Below are positions 8,771-16,515 of a DNA stretch of 34,769 bases, piece by piece. The notes under the pieces are model-generated. The model worked only from the letters and a program-made list of their open reading frames with translations. It ran no database searches and was not told the DNA's origin. This stretch comes from Fidelibacterota bacterium UBA6531 (lineage in GTDB: Bacteria; Fidelibacterota; Marinisomatia; Marinisomatales; TCS55). The position numbers and the translations under genes are program-made. Within the stretch, counting starts at the first letter, position 1. Each line of letters begins with the position of its first letter. The stretch spans positions 48,441-83,209 of the forward strand of contig DJKX01000047.1 of NCBI GenBank assembly GCA_002436185.1, given 5' to 3'.

Positions 8771-9409
8771 TTAAGGTGAAACGGGATTAAAAAACTTTGT
8801 TCCTGTCACCGGTTGGCGAATATAATTGATCACTTCATCCAGGTCTTGTTGGTTATTAACAAAGTCTATATTATTGGTATTAATGATGACCAATGGTGTA
8901 TCTTGGTAACGGAAAAAATATTCGGTATAAAGTTGGTTCAGGGCATCAATATATTCTTCCGATATATTTTTTTCCATTTCCCGACCTCGACCGGCGATAT
9001 TGCGCATGAGAGTATCTGTATCCGCCTGTAAATAAATCACAAGGTCAGGATTAATCACATTTTTTTCCAACAAATTAGCAACTGTATCATACAATGACAT
9101 TTCTTTTTCATCCAAATTCAAGGATGCAAATAACCGATCTTTCACAAACATATAATCTGCAATAAGCAGATTATGAAACATATCTACTTGTCTTAATTCC
9201 TGCTGTTGTTGATAACGCTGCAATAAAAAGTAAAGCTGTGTCTGGAATGCATACCGCTCCGGTTCATCGTAAAAATCAGACAAAAATGGATTCTCTCCAA
9301 ATCCTTCAAGGATGAGTCGTGCGCCCAGGCGTTCAGAAAGCAAATTCGCCAAGCTGGTTTTACCTACACCAATGGGACCTTCAATGGCTACATAATATAA
9401 ATTTCTCAT
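8771..9409 (-). CDS. Deoxynucleoside kinase family protein
   Basis: A 212-residue kinase of the deoxyadenosine/deoxyguanosine kinase family, which salvages deoxynucleosides to dNMPs. The P-loop is GPIGVGKT (11-18). An acidic residue before GENPFLSDFY and the DR pair (91-92, in KDRLFASLNL) fit the substrate-binding and catalytic positions of the family. A basic lid, RGREMEKN (from about 141), closes over ATP. It follows folK with an ATGA overlap. Deoxynucleoside kinases next to folK are common in Bacteroidota and Chlorobi-like genomes and may have been kept for folate/thymidylate supply. Base specificity cannot be told from the sequence. Confidence 0.93.
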   Translation of the reverse strand: MRNLYYVAIEGPIGVGKTSLANLLSERLGARLILEGFGENPFLSDFYDEPERYAFQTQLYFLLQRYQQQQELRQVDMFHNLLIADYMFVKDRLFASLNLDEKEMSLYDTVANLLEKNVINPDLVIYLQADTDTLMRNIAGRGREMEKNISEEYIDALNQLYTEYFFRYQDTPLVIINTNNIDFVNNQQDLDEVINYIRQPVTGTKFFNPVSP

Positions 9410-9912
9410 GCGTTTTTTTCCATTACATGTTTAATCACATTGGATGGATCCGGACACATGTTTAATAATTCTGTTACAGTCATATTAAATACCGGTACGT
9501 TGAATTCTGGAGCAAGTTCAGCCCATGGTACCAATACAAATTTACGATTCGCCAAGTCAGAATGGGGAATGGTTAATTGTTCTGTTTCTAAAAATGAGTT
9601 TCCGTAAGTTAAAATATCGATATCGATGGTTCGCGGCGAATTTTTTTCTCGCTTTTCCGGACGGCCCAGTAATGTTTCCACATTGCGGCAGGCATCAAAC
9701 AAATCGAATGGAGAAAAGTCTGTTTCAAAGAATACAACTGCATTCAAAAATTCGGGTTGATCTAAATTGAATAACGGTGGACAATTATAAAAGGAAGAAC
9801 TTTCAATTTTATTTATTTCATGATAGGTAGATAATGCTGTAATCCCGCCGGCTAGATTCGATTCACGATCACCTAGATTTGAACCCAATGATAGAAATCC
9901 AGTATCAGGCAT
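9406..9912 (-). CDS. folK: 2-amino-4-hydroxy-6-hydroxymethyldihydropteridine diphosphokinase
   Basis: HPPK transfers pyrophosphate from ATP to 6-hydroxymethyl-dihydropterin, the step before dihydropteroate synthase in folate synthesis. From the ATG at 9910-9912 it has 168 residues, the normal size. Motifs: FLSLGSNLGDRESNL (6-20), PEFLNAVVFFETD (53-65), and PRTIDIDIL with the two Mg-binding aspartates at 97 and 99, then IPHSDLANRKFVLVPW (115-130). The frame stays open upstream to 9975, but that extension lies inside folB and lacks similarity, so the ATG overlapping the folB stop by 8 bases is preferred. It overlaps the kinase gene by 4 bases downstream. Confidence 0.95.
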   Translation of the reverse strand: MPDTGFLSLGSNLGDRESNLAGGITALSTYHEINKIESSSFYNCPPLFNLDQPEFLNAVVFFETDFSPFDLFDACRNVETLLGRPEKREKNSPRTIDIDILTYGNSFLETEQLTIPHSDLANRKFVLVPWAELAPEFNVPVFNMTVTELLNMCPDPSNVIKHVMEKNA

Positions 9913-10273
9913 CGTTTTCTTTTTTACGGGAAATTTCCACTTCGACAGTATCCAACACTCCGTTGATTGGCGCATGAGGTTTACGTACTCGAACAGTTAT
10001 TTCTGATACAGAAAATCGAACAAGAATTTGTTTGGCAATAGAATCAGCTAATGATTCAATTAAATAATAGTTATCATTTTTTACACAATTGTCCACAGTT
10101 TTATAAACAGCTTCATAATCGATGGTTGCTTCTAGGTTATCTGAAGCAAAGGCTTTTTGAAAATCGGTCTTCATTTCAACGTCCACTTCAAATTTTCCAC
10201 CCAAGTGTTTTTCCGATTCACTAACACCGTGGTAGCCATAAAACTGCATGTTCTTTAAACGAATGATACCCAT
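9905..10273 (-). CDS. folB: Dihydroneopterin aldolase
   Basis: FolB cleaves 7,8-dihydroneopterin to 6-hydroxymethyl-dihydropterin and glycolaldehyde, feeding FolK directly. The 122-residue length is typical. Visible motifs are YGYHGV (12-17), YYLIESLADSIAKQIL (69-84) with a conserved substrate-binding glutamate at 73, and VRKPHAPI (96-103) with the catalytic lysine at 98. It overlaps folK by 8 bases. It appears to be the first gene of the long cluster, because the groEL terminator lies just upstream; no Shine-Dalgarno is visible before its ATG. folP and folE are not in the window. Confidence 0.95.
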   Translation of the reverse strand: MGIIRLKNMQFYGYHGVSESEKHLGGKFEVDVEMKTDFQKAFASDNLEATIDYEAVYKTVDNCVKNDNYYLIESLADSIAKQILVRFSVSEITVRVRKPHAPINGVLDTVEVEISRKKENDA

Positions 10274-10283
10274 GAGAAAAATA

Positions 10284-10313
10284 AAGTTACTTCTCGTTAT
10301 GTCTGTTAGTCAA
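10284..10313 (-). promoter_or_regulatory. Possible promoter of the folB cluster
   Basis: TTGACT at 10308-10313 could be a -35 box, with TAACTT at 10284-10289 as a weak -10 box after an 18-base spacer. This would put the transcript start only a few bases before the folB ATG, giving an almost leaderless mRNA, which would fit the missing Shine-Dalgarno. The -10 match is poor, so this is a tentative call supported mainly by position between a terminator and the first gene of a cluster. Confidence 0.25.
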
Positions 10314-10325
10314 CGTGTAGAAATA

Positions 10326-10359
10326 AAAAAGCCCTCCCGAATTTTCAGGAGGGCTTTTT
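10326..10359 (-). terminator. Rho-independent terminator of groESL
   Basis: A perfect 12-base inverted repeat (AAAAAGCCCTCC and GGAGGGCTTTTT) surrounds a 10-base loop, so a GC-rich stem is followed by a run of T on the minus strand. It begins 16 bases after the groEL stop and fits a strong intrinsic terminator. The T/A runs on both sides would also let it act on the plus strand, but no plus-strand gene approaches it. Confidence 0.93.
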
Positions 10360-10375
10360 GGTATTATGATTGGAA

Positions 10376-12010
10376 TTACATCATTCCGCCCATGCCACCC
10401 ATTCCGGGATCTCCCATTGGAGGCATTGGCGGATCCTTTTCAGGAATTTCTGTCACAGCTGCTTCTGTGGTAAGAACCATGCCGGCAATCGAACAGGCAT
10501 TTTCTACAGCTACGCGAGCAACTTTAGTTGGATCAATGATGCCTGCTTTGAACATATCCACATAACTTTCATCACGGGCATCGAAACCATGAGCACCTTT
10601 TCCATCGCGTACATTTTGTACGACAATTGATGCTTCAGCACCAGCGTTTTCACAAATCTGGCGAATAGGTGCTTCAAGAGCTCGACGTAAAATGTTGACG
10701 CCGACTGATTGTCCACCTTCAAGCTTCAAATTATCCAAAGTATCCTGAGCTCTTAAAAGAGCGACACCACCACCAGGAATAATTCCTTCTTCCACAGCAG
10801 CGCGGGTTGCATGAAGAGCATCTTCTACGCGGGCTTTCTTTTCTTTCATTTCCACTTCAGTGGCAGCACCCACATTGACAACAGCAACACCGCCGGAAAG
10901 TTTGGCTAAGCGTTCCTGTAGCTTTTCACGATCATAATCAGAAGTTGTTTTATCAATCTGAACTTTAATCTCGTTAATACGGGCCATAATGGCATCTTTC
11001 GTACCACCACCATCAACGATAGTTGTATCATCTTTATCAGACACAACGCGTTTAGCAGTTCCGAGATATTCAAGTGTTGCATTTTCCAGTTTATAACCGG
11101 CATCTTCAGAAACAACTGTTCCGCCAGTTAAAACGGCGATATCTTCAAGCATCGCTTTACGACGATCACCAAATCCTGGTGCTTTCACAGCCAATACTTT
11201 AAATGTACCACGCAGTTTATTCACTACGAGAGTTGCCAGGGCTTCGCCTTCAACATCTTCTGCAATGATCATGATTTGCTTACCAGTCTGAACTACTTTT
11301 TCCAATAAAGGAAGCAAGTCTTTCATATTGCTGAGCTTTTTATCGTAGATCAGGATATAAGCATCATCCATTTCCGCTTCCATGGATTCAGAATTGGTCA
11401 CGAAATAAGGTGAAAGATATCCACGATCAAACTGCATACCTTCCACGAATTCGAGGAATGTTTCAGCAGTTTTGCTTTCTTCAACCGTTATAACACCGTC
11501 TTTACCCACTTTTTCCATTGCTTCGGCGATTTTTTCGCCGATTTCACGGTCATCGTTGGCAGAAATGGTAGCCACATTAGCAATTTGCTCGCTATCGGGA
11601 AGATCCTTACTTTGTTTCTGTAATGCTTCAACAACAGAATCACGTCCGGCATCAATACCTCGTTTGATTGACATGGGGTTTGCACCGGCTGTCACATTTT
11701 TCAATCCTTCGGCAACGAGTGCTTGAGCCAAAACGGTGGCAGTGGTTGTACCGTCGCCGGCAATGTCAGATGTCTTGGAAGCAACTTCCTTAACCATCTG
11801 GGCACCAACGTTTTCCAGCTTATCTTCAACTTCAACTTCCTTAGCAACCGTTACACCATCTTTGGTAACAGTGGGGGCGCCAAATTTCTTTTCAATGACA
11901 ACGTTACGTCCTTTAGGGCCCAGTGTGACTTTTACGGCATCCGCCAGTTTGTCTACACCTGCTTTTAGGGAGTTACGCGCATCAAGACTATAGGTAATTT
12001 CTTTAGCCAT
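10376..12010 (-). CDS. groEL: Chaperonin GroEL
   Basis: GroEL is the 60-kDa barrel chaperonin that folds proteins with GroES and ATP. At 544 residues it is full length. The N-terminus MAKEITYSLDARNSLKAGVD, the phosphate loop GDGTTT (85-90), AAVEEGIIPGGG and a C-terminal Gly/Met tail (GDPGMGGMGGMM) are all present; the tail normally projects into the cavity. A strong AAGGAGG lies nine bases before the ATG. It follows groES by 14 bases and ends at an intrinsic terminator, so the two form a bicistronic operon controlled from the CIRCE region. It is the only GroEL copy seen here. Confidence 0.98.
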   Translation of the reverse strand: MAKEITYSLDARNSLKAGVDKLADAVKVTLGPKGRNVVIEKKFGAPTVTKDGVTVAKEVEVEDKLENVGAQMVKEVASKTSDIAGDGTTTATVLAQALVAEGLKNVTAGANPMSIKRGIDAGRDSVVEALQKQSKDLPDSEQIANVATISANDDREIGEKIAEAMEKVGKDGVITVEESKTAETFLEFVEGMQFDRGYLSPYFVTNSESMEAEMDDAYILIYDKKLSNMKDLLPLLEKVVQTGKQIMIIAEDVEGEALATLVVNKLRGTFKVLAVKAPGFGDRRKAMLEDIAVLTGGTVVSEDAGYKLENATLEYLGTAKRVVSDKDDTTIVDGGGTKDAIMARINEIKVQIDKTTSDYDREKLQERLAKLSGGVAVVNVGAATEVEMKEKKARVEDALHATRAAVEEGIIPGGGVALLRAQDTLDNLKLEGGQSVGVNILRRALEAPIRQICENAGAEASIVVQNVRDGKGAHGFDARDESYVDMFKAGIIDPTKVARVAVENACSIAGMVLTTEAAVTEIPEKDPPMPPMGDPGMGGMGGMM

Positions 12011-12024
12011 TGCTTCTATCCTCC

Positions 12025-12315
12025 TTACAGAATAGCGAGAATATCACTCTCGCGCATGATTAAATATTCTTTTCCGTCATGGGTAACTTCTGTGCCGGAA
12101 TATTTTCCGTACAAAACTTTGTCACCCGCTTTAACAGTCATTTCAACAATTGTACCGGCATCGCTGGCTTTGCCAGGACCGACTGCTGCAACTGTTCCTT
12201 GTTGGGGCTTTTCTTGTGCTGTATCAGGAAGAATGATACCGCCAGAGGATTTTTCCTCTGCAGCAGCAGCTTCCACAACTACACGATCAGCCAATGGTTT
12301 GATGTTTAGAGCCAT
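12025..12315 (-). CDS. groES: Co-chaperonin GroES
   Basis: GroES is the heptameric lid of the GroEL barrel. From the second of two adjacent ATGs it has 96 residues (MALNIKPLADRVVVE...). The mobile loop (SSGGIILPDTAQEKPQQG) that docks on GroEL is clear, followed by VKAGDKVLYGKYSGTEV and a typical end. The ATG at 12313-12315 is preferred because AGGAG then lies seven bases upstream, against four for the ATG at 12318. It is the first gene of the groESL operon, with a leader of roughly 70 bases and the CIRCE operator upstream. Confidence 0.97.
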   Translation of the reverse strand: MALNIKPLADRVVVEAAAAEEKSSGGIILPDTAQEKPQQGTVAAVGPGKASDAGTIVEMTVKAGDKVLYGKYSGTEVTHDGKEYLIMRESDILAIL

Positions 12316-12391
12316 CATTTAACTCCTATTTTTTATTTATGTTGTTATTTATTGTTTGTCTTCCAGTAGAATGCCCGTAGGCAGCAGAGAA

Positions 12392-12419
12392 ATTATATGT
12401 TAAAAATAACGTAAATCAA
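12392..12419 (-). promoter_or_regulatory. Likely housekeeping promoter of groESL
   Basis: On the minus strand TTGATT (12414-12419) and a perfect TATAAT (12392-12397) are separated by 16 bases, close to the sigma-70 consensus. Transcription would start near 12385, leaving a leader of about 70 bases before groES. The CIRCE operator ends 7 bases upstream of the -35 box, so bound HrcA would sit beside rather than between the boxes. Confidence 0.6.
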
Positions 12420-12425
12420 TACTTT

Positions 12426-12452
12426 TTAGCACTCTTTATAGTAGAGTGCTAA
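12426..12452 (-). promoter_or_regulatory. CIRCE operator (HrcA binding site)
   Basis: TTAGCACTC at 12426-12434, nine bases, then GAGTGCTAA at 12444-12452: an exact match to the canonical CIRCE inverted repeat (9-N9-9). CIRCE is bound by the heat-shock repressor HrcA and normally controls groESL and dnaK-type operons. It lies between dut (whose stop ends at 12454) and groES, 110 bases upstream of the groES start. No hrcA gene is in this window. Confidence 0.97.
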
Positions 12453-12453
12453 A

Positions 12454-12891
12454 TCACTTTCCTGTACTGCCGAACCCTCCACTTCCGCGAGTTGTATCAG
12501 ATAAATCATCAACCAATTCAAAATGAATTGGCGAACCGTCCATGGCCACCAGTTGAAACAAACGCTGTCCCGGTTCTACCGTGTAATCTTCATTCTTGAT
12601 ATTGTCTACTGCCGCCATAATTTCACCGCGATAGCCACCATCAATCAATCCAATGGAATTACTTAACCGCAGAGGTGTTTTGGCAATACTGGAACGGGGC
12701 ATAACCAGATATGGTTTATTCTCTGTGTTTTCGCAGGCAATCTGCAAATGAATGAATGTCGACTCCCCTGCTTTTATCGTTTGTTCATTGATTACAAATA
12801 AATCAATACCGGCATCACCATCATGAAAATGGCCATGGTTATCATATAGCTCTTTAACAACTGTATTGAATGGTTTGATCTTTAAGTTCAT
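12454..12891 (-). CDS. dut: dUTP diphosphatase
   Basis: The trimeric dUTPase hydrolyses dUTP to dUMP, keeping uracil out of DNA and feeding thymidylate synthesis. The 145 residues contain all five family motifs: GDAGIDL (25-31), PRSSIAKT (65-72), SNSIGLIDGGYRGEI (77-91) with the catalytic aspartate at 84, PGQRLFQLV (107-115) and the C-terminal RGSGGFGSTGK (135-145) that folds over the substrate. The ATG overlaps the stop of the homocysteine S-methyltransferase gene (ATGA). It ends one base from the CIRCE element, so its 3' end borders the groESL control region. Confidence 0.96.
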   Translation of the reverse strand: MNLKIKPFNTVVKELYDNHGHFHDGDAGIDLFVINEQTIKAGESTFIHLQIACENTENKPYLVMPRSSIAKTPLRLSNSIGLIDGGYRGEIMAAVDNIKNEDYTVEPGQRLFQLVAMDGSPIHFELVDDLSDTTRGSGGFGSTGK

Positions 12892-13760
12892 TTTCTATCT
12901 ATCATTTCTTTTAATTGTTTAATATGATGTGGAGTTGATCCGCAACAAGCTCCTATCACGGTAGGCTCCATATCGAGATACCGTTCAATGTACTCTGTAA
13001 ATTTAGTTTCATCTATAATATCAAAATAATCATTTTCAAAGTCTGTTTTGCCCAGATTTGGATACAATCCCCAATCACCCTCCCAATGTGACAGGAAAAG
13101 ATCCAAGGCACTATTTGTTGTTTCGATCTTATTGCAATTCATCAGCAGACAGGAAACGGATTGTTCAGCAATATAATTTAAACATGATATCAATGCAGTT
13201 CCATCCAGCAAGTGTTCACTATCCTTAAGAATAAGACTTAACCAGCGAGGATTTGCATTATTTTGGCTCACTGATAAAGCAACCTCGATCTCATCCATAT
13301 TCCCCATGGTCTCAAAAAGCAAAATATCCACTCCTGCTTCAGTAAACCATTCCACAATCTCGCCATAGGTATCTTCAGCGGCACCCTTGCCTGGAAACAG
13401 ATCGGGGCTGTAGCAATCTTCCACAGCAGACATGGAACCGGCAACTTGGATGGATTCACCCCCTGCTTTTCTTGCTAGGTCAACGGCAGACATTAAACTA
13501 TCTTTCGCTCGTTCTTTAGCGCGCTGTTGTGATAAACCAGCTTTGCGATAAGTATATGTAGTGGTGCGAAATGTATTGGTTGTAATAATATCAGCGCCTG
13601 CTGCAGTGTAATCTTGGTGAATGCTTAATACAGTTTCGGGATGGGTTATATTTGCTTCTGCTGACCAGAGAGGTAAAGGAAGATGAACACCTTTCCGAAT
13701 TAATTCAGTACCCATGGCACCGTCTAAAACGTATGGTTTAGATGTTTCCGTTATTTTCAA
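12888..13760 (-). CDS. Homocysteine S-methyltransferase (MmuM-like)
   Basis: A 290-residue single-domain enzyme of the Pfam homocysteine S-methyltransferase family, which moves a methyl group from S-methylmethionine (or a related donor) to homocysteine to make methionine. It begins VLDGAMGTELIRKG (11-24), as in MmuM and in the N-terminal module of MetH. The zinc-binding cysteines are visible: C209 (LLMNCN) and the pair C272-C273 in GACCGSTP. The start is a TTG at 13758-13760 inside the permease gene (23-base overlap); no ATG precedes the conserved core. No cobalamin or folate domains are present, so it is not a full MetH. Confidence 0.92.
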   Translation of the reverse strand: MKITETSKPYVLDGAMGTELIRKGVHLPLPLWSAEANITHPETVLSIHQDYTAAGADIITTNTFRTTTYTYRKAGLSQQRAKERAKDSLMSAVDLARKAGGESIQVAGSMSAVEDCYSPDLFPGKGAAEDTYGEIVEWFTEAGVDILLFETMGNMDEIEVALSVSQNNANPRWLSLILKDSEHLLDGTALISCLNYIAEQSVSCLLMNCNKIETTNSALDLFLSHWEGDWGLYPNLGKTDFENDYFDIIDETKFTEYIERYLDMEPTVIGACCGSTPHHIKQLKEMIDRK

Positions 13761-15057
13761 ATTTTTTACCCAAATAATATAAAGCTATACTAGCAAGGAA
13801 TAATGAAACACCAATAATTGATTCCAAAGGTTGTTCTTTAAATGTGTAAAACAGTATCCAAACATTTACTAGGAGAAATACAGTTGGTGTCCAGGGATAA
13901 CCCCAGACACTGTAAGGCCGAAGCAAATCCGGTTCCCTTTTTCTCAGGACGAATACAGCAATAACAGTTGCAGAATTTGTAATAATCAGCGCTATGCCTG
14001 TATACATTAATACCTGCTCAAATGAAGAGGTAAATATAAAAATCAGACAAATAACCAATTGCAGAAGAAATGCGTATGCCGGTATGCCCTGTTTATTATG
14101 TTTCGCCAACACACTAATATAACTGTGATCTTCGCCCATGGTCTCCATGATGCGCGGACCGATAAATACATAGCTGCTCACCGTTGAGAGAAGTAAAATA
14201 GATATTCCCAACCCAATAATTCCGGCACCGGTTTCACCGAAAACTTTTATACCTGAAATATATCCTACCTCAACTTGGCCGGCCATTTCAGCCATAGGTG
14301 TCGTATAAAGAAATACATAATTCAGCAGTACATACAGAACCATTACAAAAGACGTACCCATGAGCAATGACCTTGGTAGATCTTTCTGTGGATTTTGCAC
14401 TTCACCTACAAAATATACAGTTGAATTCCATCCGGAATAAGCATAATAAACCCACACTAGACTTACGGCAAATCCTGAACTCATCATCAATTTCATATCT
14501 CCCGGTTTTGGAAAAACAGAAATAACCTGGTTGTCGGTTACCATTAATCCAGCAATAATAAAAACGAAAATGAGCCCAACCTTAACTGCAGTTGACCAGC
14601 CTTGGAAAAAAGTCCCCCATTTCAAACTGAATGTATGTAGTAAATGAAAGGAAAGAATCATAATAAATGCTACCCACATAGGATCAAATGCCGGAAACAC
14701 AGCTGTTAAATATTTGCCTAAGGCCATAGCTGCCAATACAGCTGGTGCAGAAAATCCAACTGTTGCTGATACAAATCCACCTGCAAACCCAATTGCGGGG
14801 TGAATAATCCGGCTCAATAAGTGATATTCTCCCCCGGACCTTGGTAATGCTGCACCCAACTCACTGTATGATAACGCTCCGCATAATGCCACAATTCCTC
14901 CAACAATCCACAACATAATAAGGGGAAAAACAGATTGAATATCATTGAGTTGAAAGCCAAGGCTGGTAAAAACGCCAGTACCAATCATTGATGCCACAAC
15001 AAATGACGATGCCGTCCACATGGATATGTGTCGGTTATGGGATGGATTTTCTGACAT
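13738..15057 (-). CDS. APC-superfamily amino acid permease
   Basis: A 439-residue inner-membrane transporter with about 12 predicted helices. The first helix carries the APC substrate-site motif (MIGTGVFTSLGFQ), followed by a loop with SYSELGAALPRSGGEYHLL, a hallmark of the family, and FVGEVQNPQKDLPRSLLMGT near the middle. It probably imports an amino acid by proton symport or exchange. The end overlaps the homocysteine S-methyltransferase gene by 23 bases, so S-methylmethionine or methionine is a reasonable guess by analogy with E. coli mmuP, but it does not look especially like MmuP and the substrate is not proven. Confidence 0.92.
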   Translation of the reverse strand: MSENPSHNRHISMWTASSFVVASMIGTGVFTSLGFQLNDIQSVFPLIMLWIVGGIVALCGALSYSELGAALPRSGGEYHLLSRIIHPAIGFAGGFVSATVGFSAPAVLAAMALGKYLTAVFPAFDPMWVAFIMILSFHLLHTFSLKWGTFFQGWSTAVKVGLIFVFIIAGLMVTDNQVISVFPKPGDMKLMMSSGFAVSLVWVYYAYSGWNSTVYFVGEVQNPQKDLPRSLLMGTSFVMVLYVLLNYVFLYTTPMAEMAGQVEVGYISGIKVFGETGAGIIGLGISILLLSTVSSYVFIGPRIMETMGEDHSYISVLAKHNKQGIPAYAFLLQLVICLIFIFTSSFEQVLMYTGIALIITNSATVIAVFVLRKREPDLLRPYSVWGYPWTPTVFLLVNVWILFYTFKEQPLESIIGVSLFLASIALYYLGKKFENNGNI

Positions 15058-15069
15058 TATCCGGTGTAA

Positions 15070-15435
15070 TTATGCGCGATACAATTGATAGGCCAGCAAC
15101 ACCCAAGCAATAATAAATGCTGTGCCTCCAAATGGCGTAACTGCACCAAGCCATCGAGTATTTGTTATAACCAATAAATACAAGGATCCCGAAAAAAAGA
15201 TAATTCCGAACATGATCAGATAAACCGGTATTATTAATACATCATAAGAGACATGAAAACCGATGGCGCCAATAACCAGTAAACCAAGTGCATGCCAGAA
15301 ATGATAACGAACTGCCTTTTCAAATGTAAGAAAATCAGAGGGGGAAACCAGCTCCTTAAGGATATGGGCACCGAATGCACCAAATGCTACAGCCAATGCC
15401 ATAAATATGGCACCGCTAACCAGGGCCAATTTCAT
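15070..15435 (-). CDS. DUF423 (YgdD-like) inner-membrane protein
   Basis: A 121-residue membrane protein with four predicted helices. The N-terminal AVAFGAFGAHILKE, the central HFWHALGLLVIGA, FFSGSLYLLVIT and the C-terminal LGAVTPFGGTAFIIAWVLLA are the conserved blocks of DUF423. The biochemical function of the family is not known. It lies 12 bases upstream of the permease gene and 9 bases downstream of mscS, on the same strand, so it is probably co-transcribed with both. Confidence 0.92.
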   Translation of the reverse strand: MKLALVSGAIFMALAVAFGAFGAHILKELVSPSDFLTFEKAVRYHFWHALGLLVIGAIGFHVSYDVLIIPVYLIMFGIIFFSGSLYLLVITNTRWLGAVTPFGGTAFIIAWVLLAYQLYRA

Positions 15436-15444
15436 CTCTATACC

Positions 15445-16488
15445 TTATTCTTCAGTATTTTTTTGGACGACGGTCCTCATTGGGAAAGGTATTTCAATAC
15501 CTTCTTCATCAAAGCGTTTGTGCAGCCGTTTGATAAATTCATGAACCATTGGATGATGATCGCCATATTTAGCCGCGCGCATATAAACTGTAAAATTAAT
15601 ACTGGAATCCGCAAAGACCTGAAAACGGATTATTGGAGCATATTCCTTGCTCGCTACATCCAAATCATCAATGACTGTTTGAGCCACTTCAGTCGCTACT
15701 CGCTCAACCTGTTCCAAATCGCTATCATATGCAACACCCACTGGAATCTTGACGGAATAACTGGTATCTTTCAGATCATAATCTTTTGTAATTGATTGGG
15801 ACAATTTATTATTTGGAATGCTGATCACATTATTGGCCCGTTCCACCATGGTTGTATTACGCCACGTAATATTGGTTATATAACCCTTTTGACCACTATC
15901 TAATTCTACAAAATCGCCAATCCTGACTTTTTGGGATAATAAAATATGTAATCCTGCGAAAAAATCTGATAATGTATCTTTTAAAGCCAGAGATATGGCA
16001 AGACCACCCACGCCCAATGCTGTCAAAATAGGCGCAATTGAAATGCCGTAGGATTGCAGTATAATCATTAAACCAATGGCAAGAATGGTAATGCGGGCCA
16101 AGTTGGAAAAAATAGCAGTTGAAGGAAACCGAGAACCTTTGCTTTCTGACCATTGATTGAGTAAATCGATAGCCATGGTTGATGCTGTCATTGTGGCCGA
16201 CAGCATTAACAATGTCAGTGCCAATTTTGCTAGATAATTATTATATGGTTCGGCGACTTGTATATTTCCAGCTGCAATGTAGACAGCAACCAAAAAGAAC
16301 CAGTATATGATATATTTTTCAATAGCGCCGAAAATAATATCGTCACCTTTCCAGGACGTCTTGGATGTAATTTTCTTAATACGGCTATGGATAAACCGCT
16401 TGAAGATCCATCCAGCAAAGACACCTACTGCAATTGTTATTACGGGTGGTGCCCAAATAGTGTAAAGTTCTAGTATTTGATCTATCAT
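15445..16488 (-). CDS. MscS-family mechanosensitive ion channel
   Basis: A 347-residue small-conductance-type channel that would open under membrane tension to release solutes after osmotic downshock. Predicted helices lie at about 12-30, 58-74, 86-110 and 130-150. The pore-lining TM3 is the Gly/Ala-rich ALGVGGLAISLALKDTLSDF (157-176). The beta domain follows, with QKVRIGDFVEL (186-196), ITWRNTTM (207-214) and VISIPNNKLS (221-230), and an alpha-beta C-terminal domain. There are more helices than in E. coli MscS (three), as in many larger homologues. It starts with ATG without an obvious Shine-Dalgarno. Confidence 0.94.
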   Translation of the reverse strand: MIDQILELYTIWAPPVITIAVGVFAGWIFKRFIHSRIKKITSKTSWKGDDIIFGAIEKYIIYWFFLVAVYIAAGNIQVAEPYNNYLAKLALTLLMLSATMTASTMAIDLLNQWSESKGSRFPSTAIFSNLARITILAIGLMIILQSYGISIAPILTALGVGGLAISLALKDTLSDFFAGLHILLSQKVRIGDFVELDSGQKGYITNITWRNTTMVERANNVISIPNNKLSQSITKDYDLKDTSYSVKIPVGVAYDSDLEQVERVATEVAQTVIDDLDVASKEYAPIIRFQVFADSSINFTVYMRAAKYGDHHPMVHEFIKRLHKRFDEEGIEIPFPMRTVVQKNTEE

Positions 16489-16515
16489 AAGGCTGCGAAA
16501 TTACAACGTATTAGT

